Assembly: GCA_902555535.1 (NCBI GenBank)
Contig: CACDTB010000005.1
Span: 1 to 46,574, forward strand
DNA length: 46,574 nucleotides
Origin: an uncultured Pelagibacteraceae bacterium
GTDB taxonomy: Bacteria > Pseudomonadota > Alphaproteobacteria > Pelagibacterales > Pelagibacteraceae
Direction of reading: 5' to 3'
Below are positions 7,881-16,072 of this stretch, one piece after another; the first letter of the stretch is position 1, and each line of letters begins with the position of its first letter. The notes beneath the pieces are model-generated. The model searched no databases. It saw nothing but the letters and a program-made list of their open reading frames with translations, and was not told the DNA's origin. A program made the position numbers and the translations under genes.

Positions 7881-9047
7881 TTATGCACTTCTGTAGAGTT
7901 TAGTCATCACAAATTCTTTGTGACCTAAAGCCTCTGCACAAGTTAATCTTCCATTAGCTACTCTTAAAGTTGTTTTAATTAGCTCATCTCCAGCTTCAGA
8001 TAAATTCATTTCTCTAGAAAGAATTTTTGAAACATCACAATCAATATGTTCACTCATATTAACTGCAGTTAATGGATTTGCTGTTAACTTAATTACAGGT
8101 TCAATCGGATTTCCAATTATATTTCCTTGTCCCGTTGGAAATAAATGAATATTAAATCCACCAGCAGCTTGAAGAGTAACACATTCTGCTGCAGCAGAAG
8201 AAGTATCCATAAAATATAATCCTGGCCCTTTTTCTGGTTCTTCAGCAGGTGTCAAAACATCAATAAATTGTCTCGAACCAATTTTTTGAAAGTTTCCAAA
8301 AGCTTTTTCTTCGATTGTTGTTAAACCCCCAGCAATATTACCAGCAGTAGGTTGACTTTCAGATAAATCGTCAGTGGCCTCTTTTAAAATAAAATCATTA
8401 TAATCGTTCCATGTCTTTTTAAATTTCTCTTGAGCCTCTGGTGTTTTACCCCTTTTTTCACAAACTGTTTCTGCTCCTGTTAATTCAGAAGTTTCACCAA
8501 AACACAAATGAACGCCAAGAGGTTCAAGTTTGTCCATTAAATTTCCAACGGTAGGATTTGAGGCTAATCCAGATGTAGTATCAGACTCTCCACATTTTAC
8601 AGAAATCCATAGATCACTGATTGGACACTCTTCTCTTTGTTTTTCAGATGCCCAAATTGAAAATTCTTGAGCTTTTTTTGATGCTTTCATTATAGTTTCA
8701 ATATCACCAGCACCTTCAATGCTAAATCCTTCAACTGGTTTACCGGTTTTAGCAACTTCATCTACAATTCTTTTTGTCCATTTTGGCTCAATTCCAATAA
8801 TAATTGCTGCTGCAACATTTGGATTTTTTGCAGTCCCAATCATAGTTCTGAAATGTAATTCTAAATCTGCTCCAAATTGAAGTCTTCCGTAAGAATGAGG
8901 AAGAGCAATTGTTCCTTTGATGTTGTTTGCAACTGCTTCAGCACAAGCATTTGATATATCGTCTACTGGAAGAATGATTACGTGATTTCTTGTTCCGGCT
9001 CGGCCGTTTTCTCTTTTATAACCTAAAAAGCTTTTTGGGATTTCCAT
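7881..9047 (-). CDS. suyB: (2R)-sulfolactate sulfo-lyase beta subunit
   Basis: This 388-aa protein is of the altronate/galactarate dehydratase (UxaA C-terminal) family. Features matching SuyB as I remember it include [57 protein letters not shown] and [16 protein letters not shown] (from residue 150). SuyAB splits (R)-sulfolactate into pyruvate and sulfite. A separate 94-aa SAF subunit lies 4 bases upstream, as in known suyAB pairs. Related two-subunit sugar-acid dehydratases are the main alternative. The absence of nearby hexuronate genes and the divergent xsc support the sulfonate reading. Confidence 0.82.
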   Translation of the reverse strand: MEIPKSFLGYKRENGRAGTRNHVIILPVDDISNACAEAVANNIKGTIALPHSYGRLQFGADLELHFRTMIGTAKNPNVAAAIIIGIEPKWTKRIVDEVAKTGKPVEGFSIEGAGDIETIMKASKKAQEFSIWASEKQREECPISDLWISVKCGESDTTSGLASNPTVGNLMDKLEPLGVHLCFGETSELTGAETVCEKRGKTPEAQEKFKKTWNDYNDFILKEATDDLSESQPTAGNIAGGLTTIEEKAFGNFQKIGSRQFIDVLTPAEEPEKGPGLYFMDTSSAAAECVTLQAAGGFNIHLFPTGQGNIIGNPIEPVIKLTANPLTAVNMSEHIDCDVSKILSREMNLSEAGDELIKTTLRVANGRLTCAEALGHKEFVMTKLYRSA

Positions 9048-9051
9048 ATAA

Positions 9052-9336
9052 TTACCACTTCTTTGTTTTTACATTATGAACATGTACATGCTCACCTTTT
9101 TTAATTGATTTAACTACTTTTCCAATATCGTGACCATATTTTATAATTGTGTCACCTTCATTAAGGTCAGTCATAGCAATCTTGTGACCTAAAGGGATTT
9201 CATCTGCTGATTGAATACTAACAGTTTTGTCATTTTCCATTACCCAGCAAGAGCAATCTTGTTTTGGATTGATTTTTTCAATTACAACAACTCCAACGTT
9301 GTCTTTTTCATCGTGTATTATAATATCTGTTGCCAT
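9052..9336 (-). CDS. suyA: (2R)-sulfolactate sulfo-lyase alpha subunit (SAF domain)
   Basis: This 94-aa SAF-domain protein corresponds to the N-terminal part of altronate dehydratases. Visible pieces are the beta-rich start ([11 protein letters not shown]), [41 protein letters not shown], and the final Lys/Trp residues. In this superfamily the small subunit's His-rich end (HVHVHN) helps close the active site. It is the first gene of the suyA-suyB-yeiH-like run and is divergent from xsc across 112 bases. SuyA identity is inferred jointly with suyB. The length fits the separate alpha subunit, not a truncated fusion. Confidence 0.8.
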   Translation of the reverse strand: MATDIIIHDEKDNVGVVVIEKINPKQDCSCWVMENDKTVSIQSADEIPLGHKIAMTDLNEGDTIIKYGHDIGKVVKSIKKGEHVHVHNVKTKKW

Positions 9337-9448
9337 ATAGTGTCGATTTGTTTGTTTGAATTTTCTAAAATCTTATATATTAATCGCTCAGATTAACAAA
9401 CGAATTTTATTAATAGTTTAATAAACACTTTAGAGAGGTTCTAGTTTT
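9337..9448. promoter_or_regulatory. Divergent control region between suyA and xsc
   Basis: This 112-base gap must hold promoters for both directions. It contains an inverted repeat (GTTTGTT at 9350-9356, AACAAAC at 9395-9401) and the 11-base palindrome GTTTAATAAAC at 9416-9426. The xsc ribosome site GAGAGG lies at 9433-9438, 10 bases before the ATG. Repeats of this size could bind a shared regulator, but they are also not rare in sequence this A+T-rich. Confidence 0.4.
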
Positions 9449-11233
9449 ATGACAAAAATGACAACAGAAGAAGCTTTTGTAAAAGTTTTACAAATGCACG
9501 GTATTGAACATGCGTTCGGAATTATCGGTTCAGCCTTTATGCCTATTTCAGATATTTTTCCAGATGCTGGCATTACTTTTTGGGATGTAGCTCATGAAAC
9601 AAACGGTGGTTTAATTGCTGATGGTTACACAAGAGCTACTGGTAAAATGTCAATGGTTATTGCACAGAACGGACCTGGCATTACTGGATTAGTTACACCA
9701 ATTAAAACAGCTTATTGGAATCATACTCCTCTTTTATTAGTTACACCACAAGCAGCGAATAAAACAATGGGGCAAGGTGGATTTCAAGAAGTAGAGCAAA
9801 TGAATTTATTCAAAGACATGGTTTGTTACCAAGAAGAAGTAAGAGATCCATCAAGAATGGCTGAAGTTTTAAACAGAGTTATAGAAAAAGCTATAAGAGG
9901 ATCTGCACCTGCGCAGATAAATGTTCCAAGAGATTATTGGACACAAGTAATTGATATTGATCTTCCACCAATTGTAAGATTGGAGAGACAAGCAGGTGGA
10001 GTAGATGCAATCAAAAAAGCTGCAGACTTATTATCAAAAGCAAAATTTCCAGTTATTTTGTCAGGTGCTGGTGTTGTAATCGGTGGAGCTATTGAGGATT
10101 GTAAAAAACTTGCGGAAAAATTAGATGCACCAGTATGTTCAGGTTATCAGCATAATGATAGTTTTCCAGGAAGCCATCCTTTAGCTGCTGGTCCATTAGG
10201 ATACAATGGTTCAAAAGCTGGAATGGAATTAATAAAACAAGCAGATGTTGTTTTAGCTTTAGGTACAAGATTAAATCCATTCTCTACATTACCTGGTTAT
10301 GGAATGGACTATTGGCCAAAAGATGCAAGTATTATTCAAGTGGATATGAATTCAGATCGAATTGGTCTTACAAAGAAAGTTACGGTTGGAATTTGTGGTG
10401 ATGCAAAATTAGTGGCACAACAATTACTAGCACAACTTTCACCAACTGCAGGTGATACAGATAGACAAAAAAGGAAAGATATAATTCATCAAACAAAGTC
10501 TGCATGGTTACAAAAATTATCAAGTCTAGATCATGAGGAAGATGATGAAGGTACAGTGTGGAATGAAGAAGCTAGAAAAAGAGATGCAGATAGAATGTCT
10601 CCTAGACAAGCATGGAGAGCAATTCAAGCAGGTATGCCAGATGATGTAATTATATCAAGTGACATAGGAAATAACTGTGCAATTGGTAACGCTTATCCTA
10701 CATTTGAAAAAGGTAGAAAATATTTAGCACCTGGTTTATTTGGTCCATGTGGATATGGTTTTCCATCTATATTAGGAGCAAAAATAGGATGTCCAGACAC
10801 TCCAGTAATTGGTTTTGCAGGTGATGGTGCTTTTGGAATCAGTATGAATGAGATGAGTTCATGTGCTAGAGAAGAATGGCCAGCTATTTCTATGGTGATT
10901 TTTAGAAATTATCAATGGGGTGCAGAAAAAAGAAATACGACTCTTTGGTTTGATAATAATTTTGTTGGTACTGAGTTAGATCCAGAGTTAAGTTACGCTA
11001 AAGTTGCTGATGCTTGTGGTTTAAAAGGTATAACAGTTAGAACTATGGAAGAAACCACAAATGCAATAAAGCAGTCTTGTGAGGATCAGAAGAAAGGAAT
11101 TACAACTTTTATTGAAGTAATTTTAAACCAAGAGCTTGGTGAACCTTTTAGAAGAGACGCTATGAAGAAACCAGTAAGAGTAGCAGGTATTAAAAAAGAG
11201 GATATGAAGAAGCAACCTTCTTTAATTTCTTAA
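9449..11233 (+). CDS. xsc: Sulfoacetaldehyde acetyltransferase
   Basis: This 594-aa thiamine-diphosphate enzyme is of the expected Xsc length. The N-terminal PYR domain carries the cofactor-activating Glu50 (VAHETNGGLIADGY). The C-terminal PP domain has GDGAFGISMNEMSSCAREEW starting at residue 458, the ThDP/Mg motif, followed by FRNYQWGAEKRN, which is characteristic of Xsc rather than of acetolactate synthase. Xsc converts sulfoacetaldehyde and phosphate into acetyl phosphate and sulfite, the central step in taurine, isethionate and sulfoacetate use. It is divergent from suyAB and followed at 39 bases by a flavoenzyme. No pta is visible, so acetyl phosphate must be used elsewhere. Confidence 0.93.
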   Translation: MTKMTTEEAFVKVLQMHGIEHAFGIIGSAFMPISDIFPDAGITFWDVAHETNGGLIADGYTRATGKMSMVIAQNGPGITGLVTPIKTAYWNHTPLLLVTPQAANKTMGQGGFQEVEQMNLFKDMVCYQEEVRDPSRMAEVLNRVIEKAIRGSAPAQINVPRDYWTQVIDIDLPPIVRLERQAGGVDAIKKAADLLSKAKFPVILSGAGVVIGGAIEDCKKLAEKLDAPVCSGYQHNDSFPGSHPLAAGPLGYNGSKAGMELIKQADVVLALGTRLNPFSTLPGYGMDYWPKDASIIQVDMNSDRIGLTKKVTVGICGDAKLVAQQLLAQLSPTAGDTDRQKRKDIIHQTKSAWLQKLSSLDHEEDDEGTVWNEEARKRDADRMSPRQAWRAIQAGMPDDVIISSDIGNNCAIGNAYPTFEKGRKYLAPGLFGPCGYGFPSILGAKIGCPDTPVIGFAGDGAFGISMNEMSSCAREEWPAISMVIFRNYQWGAEKRNTTLWFDNNFVGTELDPELSYAKVADACGLKGITVRTMEETTNAIKQSCEDQKKGITTFIEVILNQELGEPFRRDAMKKPVRVAGIKKEDMKKQPSLIS

Positions 11234-11272
11234 AATCTTTTAAATAACAACTAACTATCGTAATCTTCTTTT

Positions 11273-12577
11273 ATGGAAGTTATAAATGATAATAGCTGCA
11301 GTTGGATTAACGACCTAAATCCGAGGGATAACATTAAAAAAATCTCATCCAATTTAGATTGTGAATGGTTAATTGTAGGCGCTGGTTATACAGGTTTATC
11401 TGCTGCCAGAAAATTAGGTCAATTATATCCTAATCAAAAAATTATTTTAGTAGACGCTCAATTAGCAGGAGAAGGTGCTAGTAGCAGAAATTCAGGATAT
11501 TTAGTTGATACTACACTTAACGATGGGTTTACGTCTAATAAGGAATTAGAAAGTTATAAAAAAAAAGCAGACATTTATGATTTAGGTATAAAAGTTGTTA
11601 AAAAATTTATCAAAGAATATCAAGTTGACTGTGATTGGAATGAATGTGGAAAGTACTTTGCATCATCAAAACTAGAAGATAAAAAAATTTTAATTAATTT
11701 TTCAAACACATTATCTCAATTAGGTTTTGAAAATAATTTATTAACCAATCAAGAGCTATCAAATAGATTAGGTACTAATTTTTATAATATAGGACTTTAT
11801 ACAAAAGGTGGAATTTTACTACATCCAGGAAAATTAGTGAGAGCAATGATTGATGTATTGCCAAGCAATGTTTATTTATATGAAAATTCACATCTATTTG
11901 ATTGGCAAAAAAATAAAAATCTTATTTCTTGTAATTTTAAGAATGGAAGAATTAAAACAAAAAAAATTATTTTTGCTACAAATGGATTTTTGAAATCTTT
12001 AGGTATTAAATCAAGTTATAATTTTCCAATTACCTTAACTGCGAGCATGACAAGACCCTTAACTGATGAAGAATTTAAATCTATTGGAGAACCAAAAGAA
12101 TGGGGTGTATTACCAGTAAAGCCAATGGGAGCAACAGTTCGAATGACTAAAAATAAAAGAATTTTAATAAGAAATACTGCTGAAATTTATAATCCTTTTA
12201 AAATGTCTAAATCTGCTTTGTTTAAAAGATCTATAAATCATAAAATAGGAATTAAAAAAAGATTTCCACAATTACCAAATGATATTATTCAATCTTCCTG
12301 GTCTGGAGTTGTTTCTAGAACAAGGAATAGTTCTCAGATATTTGAAAAGATAGATGATAATATTTTTGTTGCAGGTTGTTATAATGGTTCAGGTATAGGA
12401 GTAGGTACATTATTTGGAGAACAAATTGCAATCAAAGCTAGTAATTACAACACAAAAGAAATTGAGACAATTCAAGCAAGAAATAAACCTACCTGGTTAC
12501 CACCTGGTCCTTTTTTAAATATCGGCGTCAACGCAAGATTGTTTTATGAAAGATTAAGAGCTAAATCAGAAATTTAA
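11273..12577 (+). CDS. DAO-family FAD-dependent amine/amino-acid oxidoreductase
   Basis: This 434-aa flavoprotein is of the DadA/PuuB type (DAO fold). The dinucleotide motif is LIVGAGYTGLSAARKL near residues 34-49, followed by the acidic end of beta-2 (IILVDAQ) and GEGASSRNSGYLV. The C-terminal FAD contact is FVAGCYNGSGIGVG. Such enzymes dehydrogenate amines or amino acids. It lies 39 bases after xsc, so it could supply sulfoacetaldehyde by deaminating taurine, as the TauY subunit of taurine dehydrogenase does. TauY identity is not proven: no small TauX partner is visible, and gamma-glutamylputrescine oxidase-like enzymes look similar. Confidence 0.75.
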   Translation: MEVINDNSCSWINDLNPRDNIKKISSNLDCEWLIVGAGYTGLSAARKLGQLYPNQKIILVDAQLAGEGASSRNSGYLVDTTLNDGFTSNKELESYKKKADIYDLGIKVVKKFIKEYQVDCDWNECGKYFASSKLEDKKILINFSNTLSQLGFENNLLTNQELSNRLGTNFYNIGLYTKGGILLHPGKLVRAMIDVLPSNVYLYENSHLFDWQKNKNLISCNFKNGRIKTKKIIFATNGFLKSLGIKSSYNFPITLTASMTRPLTDEEFKSIGEPKEWGVLPVKPMGATVRMTKNKRILIRNTAEIYNPFKMSKSALFKRSINHKIGIKKRFPQLPNDIIQSSWSGVVSRTRNSSQIFEKIDDNIFVAGCYNGSGIGVGTLFGEQIAIKASNYNTKEIETIQARNKPTWLPPGPFLNIGVNARLFYERLRAKSEI

Positions 12578-12619
12578 ATTTAATAAAAATCTAAATTACT
12601 GTTAGAATTAAATAAAATT

Positions 12620-13249
12620 ATGAAAGTAATAAGACCTTTTGGTCCAACGATAGCCAAAGTCTCGATGTCTCAAAGTTTAGTTAACGAGCTAAATGAATAT
12701 GTTGATAATACCTTGAGGGATAAACTAAAAACACAAGAATTGGATTATGGAAAAATGTTAGCTGGAAATGTACAGCAAGAATTTCTTTTAGATAAAGAGT
12801 TTACCATTTTGTCTGGATGGGAGGTTTTTTTAAAAGAAAATACAAAAAAATGGATTTTTGAGTCTACTAATGAAAAAGTAACTGAATTTAAAATAATTGA
12901 TACATGGATTGTAAGACAATTCGAAAATGAATATAACCCTTTGCATTCTCACGGTGGACATATTTCTGGGGTAGGATATTTGAAATTACCAGATAATTAT
13001 GGCGGAACGGTTCAAAAAAATAAAGAAGAAAATTATAATGGAAACCTTCAGCTTGTACATGGATCAAAAAATTTTTTATCACCCGTTACTTTAAATATTG
13101 AACCTAAAGTTGGTGATTTTTATTTTTTTCCACATTATTTAATGCATTCAGTTTATCCCTTTAAAAATAAAAATGCAGAAAGAAGGTCGGTTTCTTTCAA
13201 TGCTTATATTGATGCTAGTATTTATAATTCTTATGGGAAAAAAATTTAG
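12620..13249 (+). CDS. TIGR02466-like putative 2-oxoglutarate/Fe(II) oxygenase
   Basis: This 209-aa protein has a double-stranded beta-helix pattern. HSHGGHISGVGYLKLP near residues 111-126 supplies the first metal-binding His. VGDFYFFPHYLMHSVYPF supplies the distal His, and ERRSVSFNAYID gives the Arg expected to bind 2-oxoglutarate. The architecture matches the TIGR02466 family (putative 2OG-Fe(II) oxygenases), whose substrates are unknown to me. It is 42 bases downstream of the flavoenzyme on the same strand and converges on a sulfotransferase gene. Whether it belongs to the sulfonate unit is open. Confidence 0.7.
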   Translation: MKVIRPFGPTIAKVSMSQSLVNELNEYVDNTLRDKLKTQELDYGKMLAGNVQQEFLLDKEFTILSGWEVFLKENTKKWIFESTNEKVTEFKIIDTWIVRQFENEYNPLHSHGGHISGVGYLKLPDNYGGTVQKNKEENYNGNLQLVHGSKNFLSPVTLNIEPKVGDFYFFPHYLMHSVYPFKNKNAERRSVSFNAYIDASIYNSYGKKI

Positions 13250-13267
13250 TTTATCAGCAATTATAAT

Positions 13268-14077
13268 TTATAAATAATTTAATTCTATCATTTCTTTTTT
13301 AAATTTATCTTCAATCAATTTAATAGAGTTTATAGATAATTTAGATTTCCATTCATCAACTAATCCTTTTCTAAAAAAATTATCATTTCCCACTCTTTCA
13401 GAAAATCCAAAATTCTCTTCTTCATTTTTTAAGTTATTAAAACTACATTTTTCGATATTTTTATAAATTTTATTTTCATCTATTTCTATTTTCATAAATT
13501 TATTTATAAAACATAAGATTTTTTTAAAATTTACAAAGGTGTCCTTGTGAAGATCTTCATATTTTATTATGATTCTTGGATAGGGTGATTTTGACCATGA
13601 TAAATAATTTGTTTTCCAAGAAGATATTAAAGTCAAAACTTTATCTTTATCAATGACTACATTACTTTCATCTGTTATTATTTCTGCAGATTTTTCATAA
13701 GAAATGTTACGATGATGTGCATAAGAAATAGCTATTGATCTAGGATCTCTAATTATATAAATAAAACCTAAAGTATTTTCTTTATTTGTAAATTTATTGT
13801 TATTTATGGTACCACAACAACTATGAGTTTTAAGAAAATTAACTTCATTATTAAGGTTTAATCTATCTTGAGATAATAAAGAATATTTATAGAGATCTAA
13901 TTCTTGAAGTTCAGTATTTGTTTCTTTAAATAAATTTTTAAAAAAATATTTTTTTGGATATTCTCTAATATAATTTAAATTAGAAAATAGCTTTTTGTCT
14001 GAAAATAAATAATTTGTAAGAAGAATTCTTAACCATGTATTCCCACTTTTAGGAAAACTAGATAACCAAATAATCAT
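13268..14077 (-). CDS. PAPS-dependent sulfotransferase domain protein
   Basis: This 269-aa protein has all three sulfotransferase landmarks. The 5'-phosphosulfate loop is SFPKSGNTW at residues 7-15. The 3'-phosphate motif is YIIRDPRSIAISYAHH at 107-122. A C-terminal FFRKGLVDEWKSKL at 234-247 corresponds to the RKG-x-x-GDWK element. The family moves sulfuryl groups from PAPS to hydroxyl or amine acceptors. It has no membrane helix, so it is probably cytosolic. The Asn/Lys-rich composition matches its neighbours. The acceptor is unknown; surface glycans or a small metabolite are possible. It is the last gene of the minus-strand run. Confidence 0.85.
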   Translation of the reverse strand: MIIWLSSFPKSGNTWLRILLTNYLFSDKKLFSNLNYIREYPKKYFFKNLFKETNTELQELDLYKYSLLSQDRLNLNNEVNFLKTHSCCGTINNNKFTNKENTLGFIYIIRDPRSIAISYAHHRNISYEKSAEIITDESNVVIDKDKVLTLISSWKTNYLSWSKSPYPRIIIKYEDLHKDTFVNFKKILCFINKFMKIEIDENKIYKNIEKCSFNNLKNEEENFGFSERVGNDNFFRKGLVDEWKSKLSINSIKLIEDKFKKEMIELNYL

Positions 14078-14134
14078 AAGATAGTTACTATAAAAATTAA
14101 ATTTAAAAGATTAAAGAGTTTTGTTAGCTATTAT

Positions 14135-15286
14135 TTACAATACTACTAAATCTAACTTTTGTTTACCTAACCTCTCATTGCCGTCCTCAGTAACTAAATA
14201 AGTCTCTCCTAAGTTCATCGCTAGCTTATTATCTGAGTCCATTAAGATCATGTGCATGAAGAAAACATTGCCAGGCGTTATGACGTATGGATTTCCTGTG
14301 TAAAGCATTGGCCAATCCATCCAATTTGGTGAAAAGGTTGAACCTAAAGAATAACCACAAGCGTTCATTCTCGCTTTATTAAACCCTAAATTATCAAAGG
14401 TTTTAGCATGAGCATCAAAAACTTCACCTGCAGTTTTTCCTGGAACCAATGTTTTTACACAATTTGTTAGTGCCTCAACACAAGCTTCATGCATTCTTAT
14501 ATGTTTAGGATGAGCTTTTCCAATAAGGATTGTTCTAAACATCGCCGAGTGATAGTGTTTGAATGTACCAGCCCATTCTAAACTTAATTGATCTATATTA
14601 GATAATTTTCTTTTTTCAGACTGATATCTACATAATAGTGCATTATCACCAGAACCAATAATATATTCATTAGCAGGATAATCACCACCTCCCTCAAGAA
14701 CAACTTTTTGCATTTCTGCTAAAATATTTGCTTCACTTGCTCCTGCTTTTGAGTATTTCCAAGCCTTATCAAGCGCTTTATCTGCAAGCTCTGCTGCCTT
14801 TCTCACATATATTAATTCCTCTTTAGATTTAATAACTCTTAATTTTGTTATTAACTCTGATTGATCATCAATTTTACAATAATTTTCTAAAGATTTATTC
14901 AGTCTTAGAGCATTACGTCCCGTCATACCATAAGCTTCGTATTCAACACCAATTTTTTTATCTTTTAAATTAAGTTCATTTAGTATTTCTTTAAGATTGT
15001 CTGTAGGATTTGTTCCATCTTTATCAATCCAAATTCTTATATCTTCAATATTCGATGTATTTTGAGCTTGCCTTAGATCAGGAGCACGAGTTAATAGAAT
15101 TACATTTCCTTTTTTATCTAATACAAGAGTTTGAAAAAAAACATATCCAAAAGTATCATATCCAGTTAACCAATACATGGACTCTTGTCTAAACATTAAA
15201 AGTGCATCTAAATTTTGTTGATCCATCAAATTTAAAACATCTTGTTTTCTTTTTGAAAATTCATCTTTACTAAAATGAAGAGACAT
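14135..15286 (-). CDS. M24-fold creatinase/ectoine hydrolase-like protein lacking metal ligands
   Basis: This 383-aa protein has the creatinase N-terminal domain (residues 10-140) and the pita-bread M24 domain (residues 155-375). In metallo-aminopeptidases the middle strand carries two Asp ligands; here that region is LEWAGTFKHYHSAMFRT from residue 236, with no Asp. Loss of the metal site is typical of non-peptidase members such as creatinase and ectoine hydrolase (DoeA/EutD), so C-N hydrolysis of a small osmolyte is more likely than dipeptide cleavage. DddP-type DMSP lyases need metal ligands and do not fit. The start ATG shares a base with the upstream stop (TAATG). Confidence 0.72.
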   Translation of the reverse strand: MSLHFSKDEFSKRKQDVLNLMDQQNLDALLMFRQESMYWLTGYDTFGYVFFQTLVLDKKGNVILLTRAPDLRQAQNTSNIEDIRIWIDKDGTNPTDNLKEILNELNLKDKKIGVEYEAYGMTGRNALRLNKSLENYCKIDDQSELITKLRVIKSKEELIYVRKAAELADKALDKAWKYSKAGASEANILAEMQKVVLEGGGDYPANEYIIGSGDNALLCRYQSEKRKLSNIDQLSLEWAGTFKHYHSAMFRTILIGKAHPKHIRMHEACVEALTNCVKTLVPGKTAGEVFDAHAKTFDNLGFNKARMNACGYSLGSTFSPNWMDWPMLYTGNPYVITPGNVFFMHMILMDSDNKLAMNLGETYLVTEDGNERLGKQKLDLVVL

Positions 15287-16020
15287 TATGAAATAATTGC
15301 TTTTACAGTTCCTAATTTATCAATTTTTCCAGTGTAAAGGCCTTTTCCTATAATTGGCACTACTCCAACAGTTGAACCAGTAAATACATAAAAATTTTTA
15401 CCCAAGTTAGTTTTATCCTTTTTAATTTTGTTTAGTAGGAATCTAAGTGAATTTAATGGATTTATGTAAACAGCATTGGTGTTACCATTAATACTCTGTT
15501 TAGTATTTTTGTTAGTGATGTTAGCTTTTAAATTACCTATATTTATTTTTTTATATTTTTTCTTTTGTCCAATTAAAAATTTAATATTACCACCAAAATC
15601 ACTACATAAATCTCCAAATGAGCTTATACCCCTCTTTTTTTGACGATAACCAACAATTTCTATACAAGGCGCCATATGAGAAATAAAATTGCTGACATTT
15701 TTCATTGTAATTAATGTCTTTGAAGAAAAAAATTTTTTTTTAATTAAATAGCAAACTTCAACTTCTATACCTAATGTATATTTATTAATTTTAACTCTTC
15801 TACCACTTTTAAGAAAGTTTTTTTTATAAATAGATGCATAGAACGGTTCTTTTTCTTTAAGTTTTTTGATTAAAGGAATGCCAGTTCCTCCTACTTTAAA
15901 TCCTATAATAGGTTCCTTAATTTTACTTTCACAAATTTTTCTAAATTTGTCTGCCTCAGATAATTTTTTAGTAAATTTTTTTGGAATTGGTGAAATTATT
16001 TTATTTTTTTTGAAATGCAT
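15286..16020 (-). CDS. 2-keto-4-pentenoate hydratase/FAH-like protein
   Basis: This 244-aa protein resembles the MhpD/2-oxopent-4-enoate hydratase branch of the fumarylacetoacetate hydrolase family. Recognisable parts are GFKVGGTG, LGIEVEVCYLI (acidic metal ligands), APCIEIVGYR, SDFGGN, and the closing FTGSTVGVVPI with YTGKIDKLGTVKA. Family enzymes hydrate or decarboxylate unsaturated 2-oxo acids, binding Mg through the Glu residues. It is coupled by TAATG to the M24-like gene, so the two may act in one catabolic path. No ring-cleavage enzymes are nearby, so aromatic breakdown is not supported. The exact substrate is unknown. Confidence 0.72.
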   Translation of the reverse strand: MHFKKNKIISPIPKKFTKKLSEADKFRKICESKIKEPIIGFKVGGTGIPLIKKLKEKEPFYASIYKKNFLKSGRRVKINKYTLGIEVEVCYLIKKKFFSSKTLITMKNVSNFISHMAPCIEIVGYRQKKRGISSFGDLCSDFGGNIKFLIGQKKKYKKINIGNLKANITNKNTKQSINGNTNAVYINPLNSLRFLLNKIKKDKTNLGKNFYVFTGSTVGVVPIIGKGLYTGKIDKLGTVKAIIS

Positions 16021-16072
16021 TAACCAATTTATTTGAAATTTTATCTTTTAAAGTTTTTTTCATAAAACTTTT

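Noticed and set aside
14135..15286. DddP-type DMSP lyase identity for the M24-like protein
   Set aside because: DddP relies on Asp/His/Glu metal ligands; the Asp-bearing strand is LEWAG...HYHSAMF here, with no Asp.
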